Part shown: positions 9,293-17,232 of the stretch, piece by piece
Position numbering within the stretch: position 1 is the stretch's first letter
Layout of the letters: the number at the start of each line of letters is the position of its first letter
Assembly (NCBI GenBank): GCA_009889515.1
Contig: WUQR01000139.1
Coordinates: 620,001 to 684,000, forward strand
Origin: Nitrososphaerota archaeon
GTDB taxonomy: Archaea; Thermoproteota; Nitrososphaeria_A; Caldarchaeales; Calditenuaceae
Reading direction: 5' to 3'
Length of the DNA: 64,000 bases
The notes under the pieces: generated by a model
What the model was told of the DNA's origin: nothing
Databases searched by the model: none
What the model saw: only the letters and a program-made list of their open reading frames with translations
Position numbers and translations under genes: made by a program

Positions 9293-10375
9293 ATGCCCAC
9301 TGGCTCAGTACTGGTTCTGGGTGGTGCGGGTGATATGGGTAGTGGGGTGGTGGAGGAGCTGGTGAAACTGGGGGTTCGCGTCGATATCGGGGATATCAAC
9401 GTGGCAAAGGCTCAGAATATTGCGCAATCTCTCAGGGATATGGGCGAGATTGGCGTGGTCAGGGTGGATGCGTCATCTAGGGAGGGGTTGATCGCTGTTG
9501 TTAAGGATTATGACGTGGTAGTCAACGCAGTCGGCCCCTTCTACAAACATGGCTATGCGATTGCGGAGGCGGTAATAGCTGCTGGCAAAAACGGGATAGA
9601 CCTATGCGACGACCATGACGCGGCTGAGCAGATCCTCAAGCTTTCAGATCAGGCCTCGAAGAATGGTGTGACGTACATAACTGGGCTTGGGTGGACGCCG
9701 GGCCTCTCCAACATACTGGCAAAGAGAGGGGTTGAGGAGCTCGGAGGCGAGGCTGAATCCGTCGATATAGGCTGGTTCGGCTCAGCCGCCGACTCAAGGG
9801 GGCTGGCGGTAATCATGCACCTTTTCCACGCCATGACGGGAGAGGTGCCAATGTTTCTTGACGGACACATGACGATGGTCAAGGCTGGCTCTTCTGGGAT
9901 GGCTTTTGAGTTCCCAGTTGTCGGTAAGCTGAAGCTATACTATGTAGGGCATCCTGAACCAATAACAATACCCCGCCACCTTAGGGTCTCGGAGCGGGTT
10001 ACCATTCGCGGATGTCTGATACCTGAGTGGCAGACCGGTCTCGCGAAGCTGTTCGTCAAACTAGGATTAACGTCTACCACGGAAAGGGTTGAAAGGCTCT
10101 CGAATTTCATCAACAAGATAGAAGACGTGTTCAGGACCGGTGGCGTTGCTCTGAGCGGAGTAAAAGTGGTTGTCGGAAGAGGTGGAAGGAAAGTCAGCTA
10201 CGCAGCCGTCAACAGGATGAGAAAACTCACTACAGCCCCCGCAGCACTAGGCGCACACCTAATCCTAAAAGACCAGATAGGGGAGAGGGGCGTATTTCCC
10301 CCTGAGGCCATCATAGACCCCAACCCATTCCTCGAGAAGCTCGAAGCCATGGGAGTCACGGTTTCGACGGAATAG
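9293..10375 (+). CDS. Saccharopine dehydrogenase-like protein
   Basis: A 360-residue oxidoreductase with an N-terminal dinucleotide fold (VLVLGGAGDMGSGVVEELVKLG, Asp in DIGDIN) followed by YDVVVNAVGPFYKHG, GIDLCDD and TGLGWTPGLSNILAKRG, the typical pattern of saccharopine dehydrogenase-family proteins. The family covers lysine metabolism, carboxynorspermidine synthesis and trans-acting lipid reductases, so the substrate is open. It is divergent from the ThDP enzyme and lies just before etfBA; a shared role in acyl-group or amino-acid breakdown is a guess. Confidence 0.8.
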   Translation: MPTGSVLVLGGAGDMGSGVVEELVKLGVRVDIGDINVAKAQNIAQSLRDMGEIGVVRVDASSREGLIAVVKDYDVVVNAVGPFYKHGYAIAEAVIAAGKNGIDLCDDHDAAEQILKLSDQASKNGVTYITGLGWTPGLSNILAKRGVEELGGEAESVDIGWFGSAADSRGLAVIMHLFHAMTGEVPMFLDGHMTMVKAGSSGMAFEFPVVGKLKLYYVGHPEPITIPRHLRVSERVTIRGCLIPEWQTGLAKLFVKLGLTSTTERVERLSNFINKIEDVFRTGGVALSGVKVVVGRGGRKVSYAAVNRMRKLTTAPAALGAHLILKDQIGERGVFPPEAIIDPNPFLEKLEAMGVTVSTE

Positions 10376-10452
10376 CATCTAAAGTTTATATCGGTTGGAA
10401 ATGTATGGGTCTGTCGGCACGGATAGTGGCCGTGCCGGGGTTGTGGCTCGCT

Positions 10453-11235
10453 TTGGATATTATAGTGTGTGTGAAGTACGTTCCCGACGTGTCCTCTACG
10501 GAGCTGAAGGTCGATAGCAGTGGGAGAGACATAGAGAGGCGGGGCCTCAACTATGACATAAACGAGTGGGATGACTATGCTTTGGAGGCTGCACTCATGT
10601 TGAGAGATAAGCACGGTGGAAGTGTGACGGCAGTGTCTATCGGCGGCGAGGAAGCTGACAGGGTCTTGAGAAGGTGCCTCGCCAAGGGGGCCGACAAGGC
10701 AGTCAGGATAGGAGACACCAGACTAAACGTCAATGATCCATTCACGGTTGCTAAAGTCCTCTCAGCAGCCGCAAGGAAGATGTCCTTCGACCTGATACTT
10801 ACGGGGGTCCAGGCAAACGACGATGGCTACGCAATAACAGGGCCAGCCATTGCGCAGCACCTCAACCTTCCACACGCCACCCTAGCGAAGAAGATCGAGA
10901 TAGTGGATGGCCGTGTCATAGTCAATAGAGAGTTGGAGGGTGGGGTTGAGGAGATTGTGGAGCTTGACATGCCGGCGGTGATCACGGTTCAGTCAGGCAT
11001 CGTCGAGCTGAGGTATGTCTCGGTGCTCGGGATTAGAATGGCTATGAGGAGGGAGATCAAGGTCATGTCTCTCGACGATCTTGGCCTGAGTTCAGAGGAG
11101 GTGGGAGAGCCTTGGATAAGGGTTGAAGAGCTATATGCTCCGCGGGTTGAGAGGCGGGTCGAGTTTGTTGGGGGGAGCCCAGAGGAGGTCGCCACAAAGA
11201 TCGTCGAGCTTTTGAAGAGGAGGGGGTTGCTTTAA
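10453..11235 (+). CDS. etfB: Electron transfer flavoprotein subunit beta
   Basis: The beta subunit of the soluble ETF that takes electrons from acyl-CoA dehydrogenases. About 260 residues, starting at IIVCVKYVPD, with GLNYDINEWDDYALEAAL, the AMP/FAD-binding segment LTGVQANDDGYAITGPAIA and QSGIVELRYVS. The TTG at 10453 gives the standard family N-terminus; the frame is open up to ATG 10405. A GTTTATATC box at 10384-10392 would give a 5' leader of about 40 nt. It is immediately followed by etfA (no gap), so both are translated together. The acyl-CoA dehydrogenase at 15.9-17.1 kb is the likely electron donor. Confidence 0.93.
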   Translation: MDIIVCVKYVPDVSSTELKVDSSGRDIERRGLNYDINEWDDYALEAALMLRDKHGGSVTAVSIGGEEADRVLRRCLAKGADKAVRIGDTRLNVNDPFTVAKVLSAAARKMSFDLILTGVQANDDGYAITGPAIAQHLNLPHATLAKKIEIVDGRVIVNRELEGGVEEIVELDMPAVITVQSGIVELRYVSVLGIRMAMRREIKVMSLDDLGLSSEEVGEPWIRVEELYAPRVERRVEFVGGSPEEVATKIVELLKRRGLL

Positions 11236-12216
11236 TTGGGAGAGGTTGTAGTTCTGGCGGAGCAGAGGGGTGGTGAGGTCCGCGAGATAACGCTGGAGGC
11301 GCTTGCAGCGGGGAGAAAGCTTGCCGATAAGATGGGATTGAACTTAGCGGCGCTTGTCTTAGGCTCAGTGGTTGAAAAGCTCGCCGAACAGCTATCTGAG
11401 TACTGCGACACGGTGCTACTGACAGAGGATGAGAGGCTCGCACAATACAACTCCGAGAACTATCAACGGGTTATATCCCACATAGTCAGGGAGAGGAGTC
11501 CTAGGGTCTTAGTAATGGGGCACACCTCTTTGGGAATAGACCTCGCCCCTAGGCTAGCTGTAGAGCTGGGATTCCCACTGATAACAGACTGTATCGACGT
11601 GGAGTTCTTGGATGGGCGACTCTATGCAACACGCCAGATGTATGGAGGAAAGCTTAACGCCAGGGTCAGTGCCAGAGAGGCCGACGGCTACATCCTGACC
11701 GTGAGGCCGGGCTCCTTCCATCCAAGCAAGGCTGCTGGCAAAGGTGTTGTCGTGAGGTTGGCTCCGCCGGAGCTGGGTGGCGAGGCGAGGAAGAGGGTTA
11801 AGGGGCTTGTCGCACCCACCGAGTCTGGAGTCTCTATAGAGTCTGCAGACATCATAGTGGCCATAGGACGTGGGATAGGCGAGAAGACAAACATTCCGCT
11901 CGCGGAGGAACTGGCCAAGCTGCTCGGTGGCGTTGTCGCATGCTCTAGGCCGATCGTGGATAAGGGCTGGCTCCCACCTGACAGGCAGGTAGGCTCCTCG
12001 GGAAAGACCGTCAAGCCCAAGCTCTACATGGCACTCGGCATAAGCGGAGCATTCCAACACATTATGGGCATGATGAATTCCCAGCTAATAATCGCAGTAA
12101 ACAAGGACCCCAACGCGCCCATTTTCAACATAGCCCACTACGGCGTGGTCGACGACCTCTTTAAGATAATACCCGCTCTAATAAAAAAGATTAAGGAAAT
12201 AAAGGGCATGAAATAA
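11236..12216 (+). CDS. etfA: Electron transfer flavoprotein subunit alpha
   Basis: The 326-residue alpha subunit of ETF. The C-terminal FAD domain is clear: VAIGRGIGEKTNIPLAEELA, then CSRPIVDKGWLPPDRQVGSSGKTVKPKLY, and GISGAFQHIMGM, with NKDPNAPIFNIAHYGVVDDL at the end. The start TTG follows the etfB TAA directly, indicating translational coupling. No ETF:quinone oxidoreductase gene lies in the window, so the onward electron acceptor is unknown. Confidence 0.95.
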   Translation: MGEVVVLAEQRGGEVREITLEALAAGRKLADKMGLNLAALVLGSVVEKLAEQLSEYCDTVLLTEDERLAQYNSENYQRVISHIVRERSPRVLVMGHTSLGIDLAPRLAVELGFPLITDCIDVEFLDGRLYATRQMYGGKLNARVSAREADGYILTVRPGSFHPSKAAGKGVVVRLAPPELGGEARKRVKGLVAPTESGVSIESADIIVAIGRGIGEKTNIPLAEELAKLLGGVVACSRPIVDKGWLPPDRQVGSSGKTVKPKLYMALGISGAFQHIMGMMNSQLIIAVNKDPNAPIFNIAHYGVVDDLFKIIPALIKKIKEIKGMK

Positions 12217-12233
12217 TGGGCTGTCCTAGCTGC

Positions 12234-13424
12234 TCAGTACTGGTAGAATCCTCTACCTGTTTTCTTTCCCAGCCACCCTTTGGATAGATATTCCTTTAGG
12301 AGGGGGCAGGGCGAATACATTTCCATTCCAAATTTCTTGTAGAGCTCCTCCAGTTTCTGAACCACCAAATCTATACCCTTTTTGTCAGCATACTCGCAAG
12401 GCCCCATAGGCCACCCTGTCCCCAGCTTCATTCCCGTGTCGATGCTCTCGGGATCGGCTACATCTTCGTGGACAAGCCAGGCCGCCTCATTAATAGCAAC
12501 AGCCCAAGACCTCTCCACGTCATATTCGTCAGAGAACTCAAAGCGGATGCGGGGTCTACCCTTCGACCAGTCGTAAAACCCTCCACCTGTCTTCTGGCCT
12601 AGTTTCCCCTGCTTGATGAGGGGCTCAATAACCTCTGGGCAGGGTTTAAACCTCTCACCGTATGCTTGGTAAAGCACATTTCCAACCTCGTATGCGATGT
12701 CCAGCCCCACGAAGTCGCAGAGCTCAAACCAGCCCATAGGGAACCCGCCAGTATACTTTATCGAGGCGTCTATCCCTTCAATGCTTGCCTCGCCTCTGTG
12801 ATAGGCCCAGAAAGCCTCATTGAAGACTTGGCCTAGGACCCTGTTTACAATGAACCCACGCGCATCCTTCTTACACAGGATGGGCGTCTTACCCAGCGCC
12901 CTACTCAGGGCAATTATCTTATCGACGGTTTCTTGGCTAGTCTTGTCGCCCTTAATCACCTCGATGAGGTTCATGAGCTGTGGCGGGTTAAACCAATGCA
13001 TTCCAGCGACCTTGTCAGGCCTGCCAGTAGCCTCACCCATCTCACTGATACTGAGGGTGGAGGTGTTGGATACTAGAATCGCATGCGAGGGCGCAATCTT
13101 GTCCACTGTACTGAATATCTTCTTCTTCAAATCCATCTTCTCAGGAACAGCCTCGATGACTAGGTCAACATCACCTACACCCGTCTCATAAGAGACGGTG
13201 GGCCTGATCCTCGACAGTGCGGCATCTGCATCTTCCTTCCTAATCCTCTTTTTCTCGACAAACTTCCCAAGGCTCCACTCTATGCTCTGCATCGCCTTCT
13301 TCAAAATATCCTCGCTAATGTCGAGCAGATTCACTTCATATCCTCTCATAGCGAAAACCTGTGCGATGCCGTGCCCCATCATCCCGGCGCCAACAACTGC
13401 TACTTTCCTAATCTCATGCGACAA
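12234..13424 (-). CDS. 3-hydroxyacyl-CoA dehydrogenase
   Basis: Oxidises L-3-hydroxyacyl-CoA with NAD in beta-oxidation. The 396-residue protein has the NAD motif VGAGMMGHGIAQVFAMRGYEV near residue 10, LVIEAVPEKMDLKKKIF, the catalytic His region MHWFNPPQLMNLIEVI, and two successive C-terminal helical domains (around residues 190-285 and 305-396), both ending in KTGGGFYDW or KTGRGFYQY. There is no fused crotonase domain; the hydratase is a separate gene at 15.1 kb. TTG start, with a TATATAT element about 30 nt upstream, so it has its own promoter apart from the upstream thiolase operon. Confidence 0.95.
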   Translation of the reverse strand: MSHEIRKVAVVGAGMMGHGIAQVFAMRGYEVNLLDISEDILKKAMQSIEWSLGKFVEKKRIRKEDADAALSRIRPTVSYETGVGDVDLVIEAVPEKMDLKKKIFSTVDKIAPSHAILVSNTSTLSISEMGEATGRPDKVAGMHWFNPPQLMNLIEVIKGDKTSQETVDKIIALSRALGKTPILCKKDARGFIVNRVLGQVFNEAFWAYHRGEASIEGIDASIKYTGGFPMGWFELCDFVGLDIAYEVGNVLYQAYGERFKPCPEVIEPLIKQGKLGQKTGGGFYDWSKGRPRIRFEFSDEYDVERSWAVAINEAAWLVHEDVADPESIDTGMKLGTGWPMGPCEYADKKGIDLVVQKLEELYKKFGMEMYSPCPLLKEYLSKGWLGKKTGRGFYQY

Positions 13425-13487
13425 TAATGTTCACCACAATAAAAAGAAATGCGTACAGATATATACGTATTAGTCTGAAAGCCCCCA

Positions 13488-13928
13488 CTACGCGCTTGTC
13501 GTCAATGGCTTAAAGACGTAAGCTATTCTTCCGTCTGATAGTTGTTTCGGGACCATTTTTAACTCCATACCAATCTTGATGTCCTTCCTCTTCACATCGG
13601 TGAGCCAAGCAAGCACCTTTACCCCCTCTTTGAGCTCGGCTATAGCGACCGTGTAGGGCTGCTCTTCTTGGAAACTCTTTGGCCTAACTATAACGTGGGT
13701 ATAGGTGATAAGCTTTCCTTCACCGCTCAGCTCGACCCACTCCATATCAGAGGAAAGACACTGGCCGCAGTCCGCAGCGGGTGGGAAGTGTAGCTTACCA
13801 CAATTCCTACACTTCGTCGCCAAGATCTTACCCTCCTTCAAACCCTCCCAAAATCGGACGGTCTTGCTTATGGGAATGTTGTATGTTATCTCGAGTTTGC
13901 GAGATTTTATTACAGGAAGCCCAGACAT
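13488..13928 (-). CDS. DUF35 OB-fold/zinc-ribbon protein (thiolase partner)
   Basis: A 146-residue protein with an N-terminal rubredoxin-like zinc ribbon (C-x2-C at KCRNCGKLHFPP and C-x2-C at DCGQCLS) and a C-terminal OB fold (GEGKLITYTHVIVRP, PYTVAIAELKEGVKVLAWL). DUF35 proteins bind acyl-CoA chains and, in archaea, bridge thiolase and HMG-CoA synthase. Here it is directly downstream of a thiolase (7 nt gap, GGTGAG site) but no HMG-CoA synthase is present, which points to a role in beta-oxidation thiolysis. Confidence 0.9.
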   Translation of the reverse strand: MSGLPVIKSRKLEITYNIPISKTVRFWEGLKEGKILATKCRNCGKLHFPPAADCGQCLSSDMEWVELSGEGKLITYTHVIVRPKSFQEEQPYTVAIAELKEGVKVLAWLTDVKRKDIKIGMELKMVPKQLSDGRIAYVFKPLTTSA

Positions 13929-13935
13929 GTCCCAC

Positions 13936-15102
13936 TCACCTCTTAAGGATGGTTACATAGCAGTAGTGGCCGGTCCCGCCTACGTTGTGTGTGAGGGCTA
14001 TGTAGTTCTTCATCGGCGCTTGGCGTGCAGACGGTTTGACCTCCTCCCGCAGCTGCTTAGTCTGCTCCACTATCATCGAGACGCCCGTAGCACCTATCGG
14101 ATGCCCCTTTGCTTTCAGTCCTCCGTCCACGTTGACAGGGATCTTTCCACCTATCTCGGTCTCACCCTCCCTGATCATCTTGACTCCCTCGCCCCTTCTG
14201 CAGAATCCAAGGTCCTCATAGGCTAAGAGTTCGGCTATGGTGAAACAGTCATGCACGTTGGCTGAGTCTATCTGGTCAGGCCTGACGCCGGCTATCTTAT
14301 ACGCCATCTGAGAGGCCTTCACGGCTGCGTCCAAGCCTAGAAAGTCGGTCCGCTGCGAGAGGGTGCTGGACCCTGAGGAATATCCTATACCCGCTATCCA
14401 TACCGGCGTATCCACCCTGAGCTCCTTAACCTTCTCCTCGGATGCGAGGACTAGTGCAGCGCTTCCATCTGTTATTGGGGAGCAGTCGTAGAGCTTCAGC
14501 GGCCAAGAAATCATGTAGGACGACAAGACATCCTCGATGCTTATTTCTTTTTGGAAGTGTGCAAGTGGATTCAGGGCAGCGTATTTGTGATTCTTAACAG
14601 CGACCAGTGCTAGGTCCTCCTCGGTCGCGCCGTACTTGTTCATGTAGGCTGTGGCGTATAGTGCGTAGTAGCTCGGGAATGTCATGCCGAAGTATTCGAA
14701 CTCCCATAGATAGGAGCCTGCGCGACCAATCAACTCGACAGCCAATGGAGTCTCCACCTCCCTCATCTTCTCAACCCCGATAACCAGCGCTAAATCCACG
14801 GCACCACTGGCTATTGCAGTGTATGCGGAGTACACAGCAGCGCTACCAGTCGCGCATGCCGCTTCAACCCTCACAAGACCCGCTCCAGTCAGTCCACAAT
14901 ACTCGGCAATAGCAACGGCCGGAAGGGGCTCCTCGTACCAGACACCGATGGAGCCGACAGTAACATACGGTATGTCTTTGGGTGTTAGTCCCGCATCCTC
15001 GAGGGCGGGCTTGACCGACTCGAACGCAAGCTCCTTAACATTGACATCCTGCCTATCGCCAAACTTGCTGTGCCCCACACCAATAACTGCGACGCGTCTC
15101 AT
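13936..15102 (-). CDS. SCP-x-type thiolase (acetyl-CoA acyltransferase)
   Basis: Cleaves 3-ketoacyl-CoA, or condenses acetyl-CoA in reverse. The protein (388 residues from ATG 15102; a GTG at 15117 adds five) carries the nucleophile region VEAACATGSAAVYSAY, VIGVEKM, NVHDCFTIAE and KGHPIGATGVS with the catalytic histidines, and NVGGTGHYCYV at the end, the pattern of SCP-x/archaeal thiolases. It directly follows the enoyl-CoA hydratase stop and precedes the DUF35 gene, so the three are translated as a unit with the acyl-CoA dehydrogenase. Confidence 0.93.
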   Translation of the reverse strand: MRRVAVIGVGHSKFGDRQDVNVKELAFESVKPALEDAGLTPKDIPYVTVGSIGVWYEEPLPAVAIAEYCGLTGAGLVRVEAACATGSAAVYSAYTAIASGAVDLALVIGVEKMREVETPLAVELIGRAGSYLWEFEYFGMTFPSYYALYATAYMNKYGATEEDLALVAVKNHKYAALNPLAHFQKEISIEDVLSSYMISWPLKLYDCSPITDGSAALVLASEEKVKELRVDTPVWIAGIGYSSGSSTLSQRTDFLGLDAAVKASQMAYKIAGVRPDQIDSANVHDCFTIAELLAYEDLGFCRRGEGVKMIREGETEIGGKIPVNVDGGLKAKGHPIGATGVSMIVEQTKQLREEVKPSARQAPMKNYIALTHNVGGTGHYCYVTILKR

Positions 15103-15117
15103 GCCCCTGACCCGCAC

Positions 15118-15909
15118 CTAGTCACCCTTAAACTCTGGCTTAGATCTCGACATGAAGGCCTCTATCCCCCTCTTCACGTCGTTAGTGGAGAAGAGTAGCC
15201 CCATCAACGCAGACTCTAGCCTCAGCCCCACTTCTAGTGGGACTTGGCTGCCGAAGTTTAGGGCATATTTAGCATACCTCAATGCTATAGGCGGGCCCTC
15301 GGCCAATCTATTCGCAAGAGACATCGTCTCGTCCCGGAGGTTCTCGAAAGGCACCACTTTGTCCACCAGGCCTATCCGGAGAGCCTCGTCAGCCTTTATC
15401 CTCTCGCCAAGCAGCACAAGCCTCTTGGCATTTCTCAGACCCACAAGCCTCACTAGCTTCTGAGTCCCTCCCCAGCCCGGTATTATACCCAGGTTAATCT
15501 CTGGGGAGCCCAGCTCTGCATGCTCGGAGGCTATCCTGAAGTCGCATGAGATTGCCAGCTCGAGCCCTCCTCCTAGGGCGTATCCGTTAATGGCCGCTAT
15601 GACTGGCTTAGACATCTCCTCTATAGTCGAGAAGACCTTCTGCCCCTTCCGGGACAGCTCCTCCGCCAGTGTGGGCGTGGCCTTTGGGAAGGCAGTGATG
15701 TCGGCGCCTGCACTGAAGGCCCTATCGCCCTCCCCCGTAATCACCACACACCTAACCCCCGGGTCATTCTCAACAGTGTTCAAGGCGTCAAGTAGCTCCA
15801 AAATCATATCCTCGTTAAACGCGTTCAACCTGTGCGGCCTGTTCAGCACTATCCAGGCAACGCGGTCTTCCCGCTCGAGTTTAATAGTCTCATAAGAAGT
15901 TCGAGACAA
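15118..15909 (-). CDS. Enoyl-CoA hydratase/isomerase family protein
   Basis: Hydrates 2-enoyl-CoA in beta-oxidation. The 263-residue crotonase-fold protein shows the oxyanion-hole segments AFSAGADITAF and NGYALGGGLELAISCDFRIAS, and the catalytic Glu region ELGSPEINLGIIPGWGGTQ. The start is TTG at 15909 with AGGAG about 10 nt upstream, lying 14 nt after the acyl-CoA dehydrogenase stop. Position in the operon (dehydrogenase, hydratase, thiolase) matches its pathway step. Confidence 0.93.
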   Translation of the reverse strand: MSRTSYETIKLEREDRVAWIVLNRPHRLNAFNEDMILELLDALNTVENDPGVRCVVITGEGDRAFSAGADITAFPKATPTLAEELSRKGQKVFSTIEEMSKPVIAAINGYALGGGLELAISCDFRIASEHAELGSPEINLGIIPGWGGTQKLVRLVGLRNAKRLVLLGERIKADEALRIGLVDKVVPFENLRDETMSLANRLAEGPPIALRYAKYALNFGSQVPLEVGLRLESALMGLLFSTNDVKRGIEAFMSRSKPEFKGD

Positions 15910-15923
15910 CTTTCATCACACTC

Positions 15924-17075
15924 CTAGTATTTCTGTAGCAGGTATTTCAATATTGTGAGCTTCTGTATCTCGGAAGTCCCCTCATATATCTCTGTTATCT
16001 TCGCATCCCTGAAATACTTCTCGACCCTATACTCGCCCATGTATCCGTAGCCTCCTAGCGTCTGGATCGCAGCGTCGGTAGCCTCTACAGCAACCCTGCT
16101 CGCGTAGAGCTTTGCCATCGATGTCAGCATGGGGTCCATCTGCCCTTTATCGATCAGTGAGGCGGCCTTGTATGTGAGGAGTCTAGCCGCCTCTATCTTG
16201 GTCGCAATCTCGGCAAGCCTACACCCAATCTCTTCGAACTGTATAATGGGCTGGCCGAAGGCCTCCCTAGTCTTTGCGTATCTAAGAGCTATCTCGAAGG
16301 CCCCCTGGGCCGTACCCACGGCTTGGGCCGCCACAATAGTCCTGCTCCGGTCGAAAAACTCTAGTGAGTGGTAGAATCCCCTGTTAAGCTGGCCTACAAT
16401 ATTTGCATCAGAGACCCTAACATCTCTAAGGGCGACCTCGCCCGTAGCTGTACACCTTATACCGAGCTTATTCTTCTGTTTAGTCACCTCGAGGCCCGGG
16501 GTTCCCTTGTCGATTACGAAGAGGGTTTGTCCGCGGTATGTTGGTCTGACGCGGGTGTCTGTCTGGCAAAGGACTATGATAAAATCCGCTATAGGCGCGT
16601 TTGTTATGAAGGTTTTGGTCCCATTTATCCTCCACTCATCTCCATATTTGACGGCTGTCGTGTCCATTTTGGTGAGGTCGCTACCCCTTGAAGGCTCTGT
16701 AAAGGCAGCGGCCGAGATGTATTCCCCTCTTGCTACCTTTGGGATGTATTTCTCTTTCTGCTCTTCAGTGCCATGGACGAGTATGAGTTCGCTTCCAAAG
16801 GACCCAATCATTGTCGCGAGGCCTAGGGAGGAGTCAGCCCTACACATCTCCTCAATTACTAGGCAGGCCTCTAGGTATCCGTAGCCTTGTCCACCATATT
16901 GTTCGGGGATTGCGATGCCGACAAAACCGAGGCTCGCAGCCTTCCTATACAGCTCCATGGGAAACTCTTCCTTCTGGTCCAGCTCTAAAGCCAGTTCGGG
17001 TTTAAACTCCTTCTCGCAAAATTCCCTGACTGCCCTCTTAATCTCTAACTGCTCTTCACTAAGACTAAAATCCAT
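15924..17075 (-). CDS. Acyl-CoA dehydrogenase
   Basis: A 383-residue FAD enzyme for the first beta-oxidation step. Three domains are visible: helical N-terminus (FSLSEEQLEIKRAVREF), middle sheet with AAAFTEPSRGSDLTKMDTTA, and C-terminal helices with RTIVAAQAVGTAQGAFEIAL, REAFGQPI, TLGGYGYMGEYRVEKYFRDAKI and the catalytic Glu in EIYEGTSEIQ. First gene of the minus-strand operon continuing to DUF35. A TTATATAAC box near 17104-17114 lies about 34 nt upstream of the ATG, facing the divergent acyl-CoA synthetase across an inverted repeat. Confidence 0.96.
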   Translation of the reverse strand: MDFSLSEEQLEIKRAVREFCEKEFKPELALELDQKEEFPMELYRKAASLGFVGIAIPEQYGGQGYGYLEACLVIEEMCRADSSLGLATMIGSFGSELILVHGTEEQKEKYIPKVARGEYISAAAFTEPSRGSDLTKMDTTAVKYGDEWRINGTKTFITNAPIADFIIVLCQTDTRVRPTYRGQTLFVIDKGTPGLEVTKQKNKLGIRCTATGEVALRDVRVSDANIVGQLNRGFYHSLEFFDRSRTIVAAQAVGTAQGAFEIALRYAKTREAFGQPIIQFEEIGCRLAEIATKIEAARLLTYKAASLIDKGQMDPMLTSMAKLYASRVAVEATDAAIQTLGGYGYMGEYRVEKYFRDAKITEIYEGTSEIQKLTILKYLLQKY

Positions 17076-17116
17076 ATGGGCTCGATATAGTATATTGTGT
17101 TTAGAGTTATATAAGC

Positions 17117-17172
17117 GTTCAAGGAAAACGGTTCGTTAATCTGTCTCGATTTAAGATCTTCCTTGAACCGTT
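17117..17172. promoter_or_regulatory. Inverted-repeat operator between divergent beta-oxidation promoters
   Basis: GTTCAAGGAA at 17117-17126 is repeated in exact inverted form as TTCCTTGAAC at 17159-17168. AACGGTTC at 17127-17134 is matched by GAACCGTT at 17165-17172. The core TTCNNNGAA is itself palindromic in both arms. The block lies between the TATA box of the acyl-CoA dehydrogenase (about 17104-17114, minus strand) and that of the acyl-CoA synthetase (TTTTTATAC at about 17200-17208, plus strand). This is the expected place for a regulator controlling both directions. The regulator is not encoded nearby. Confidence 0.65.
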
Positions 17173-17232
17173 CTAGGTCACCTTGGACTGGATAAAAAGT
17201 TTTTATACAAAGGATGATATATTGGGGGGTGT

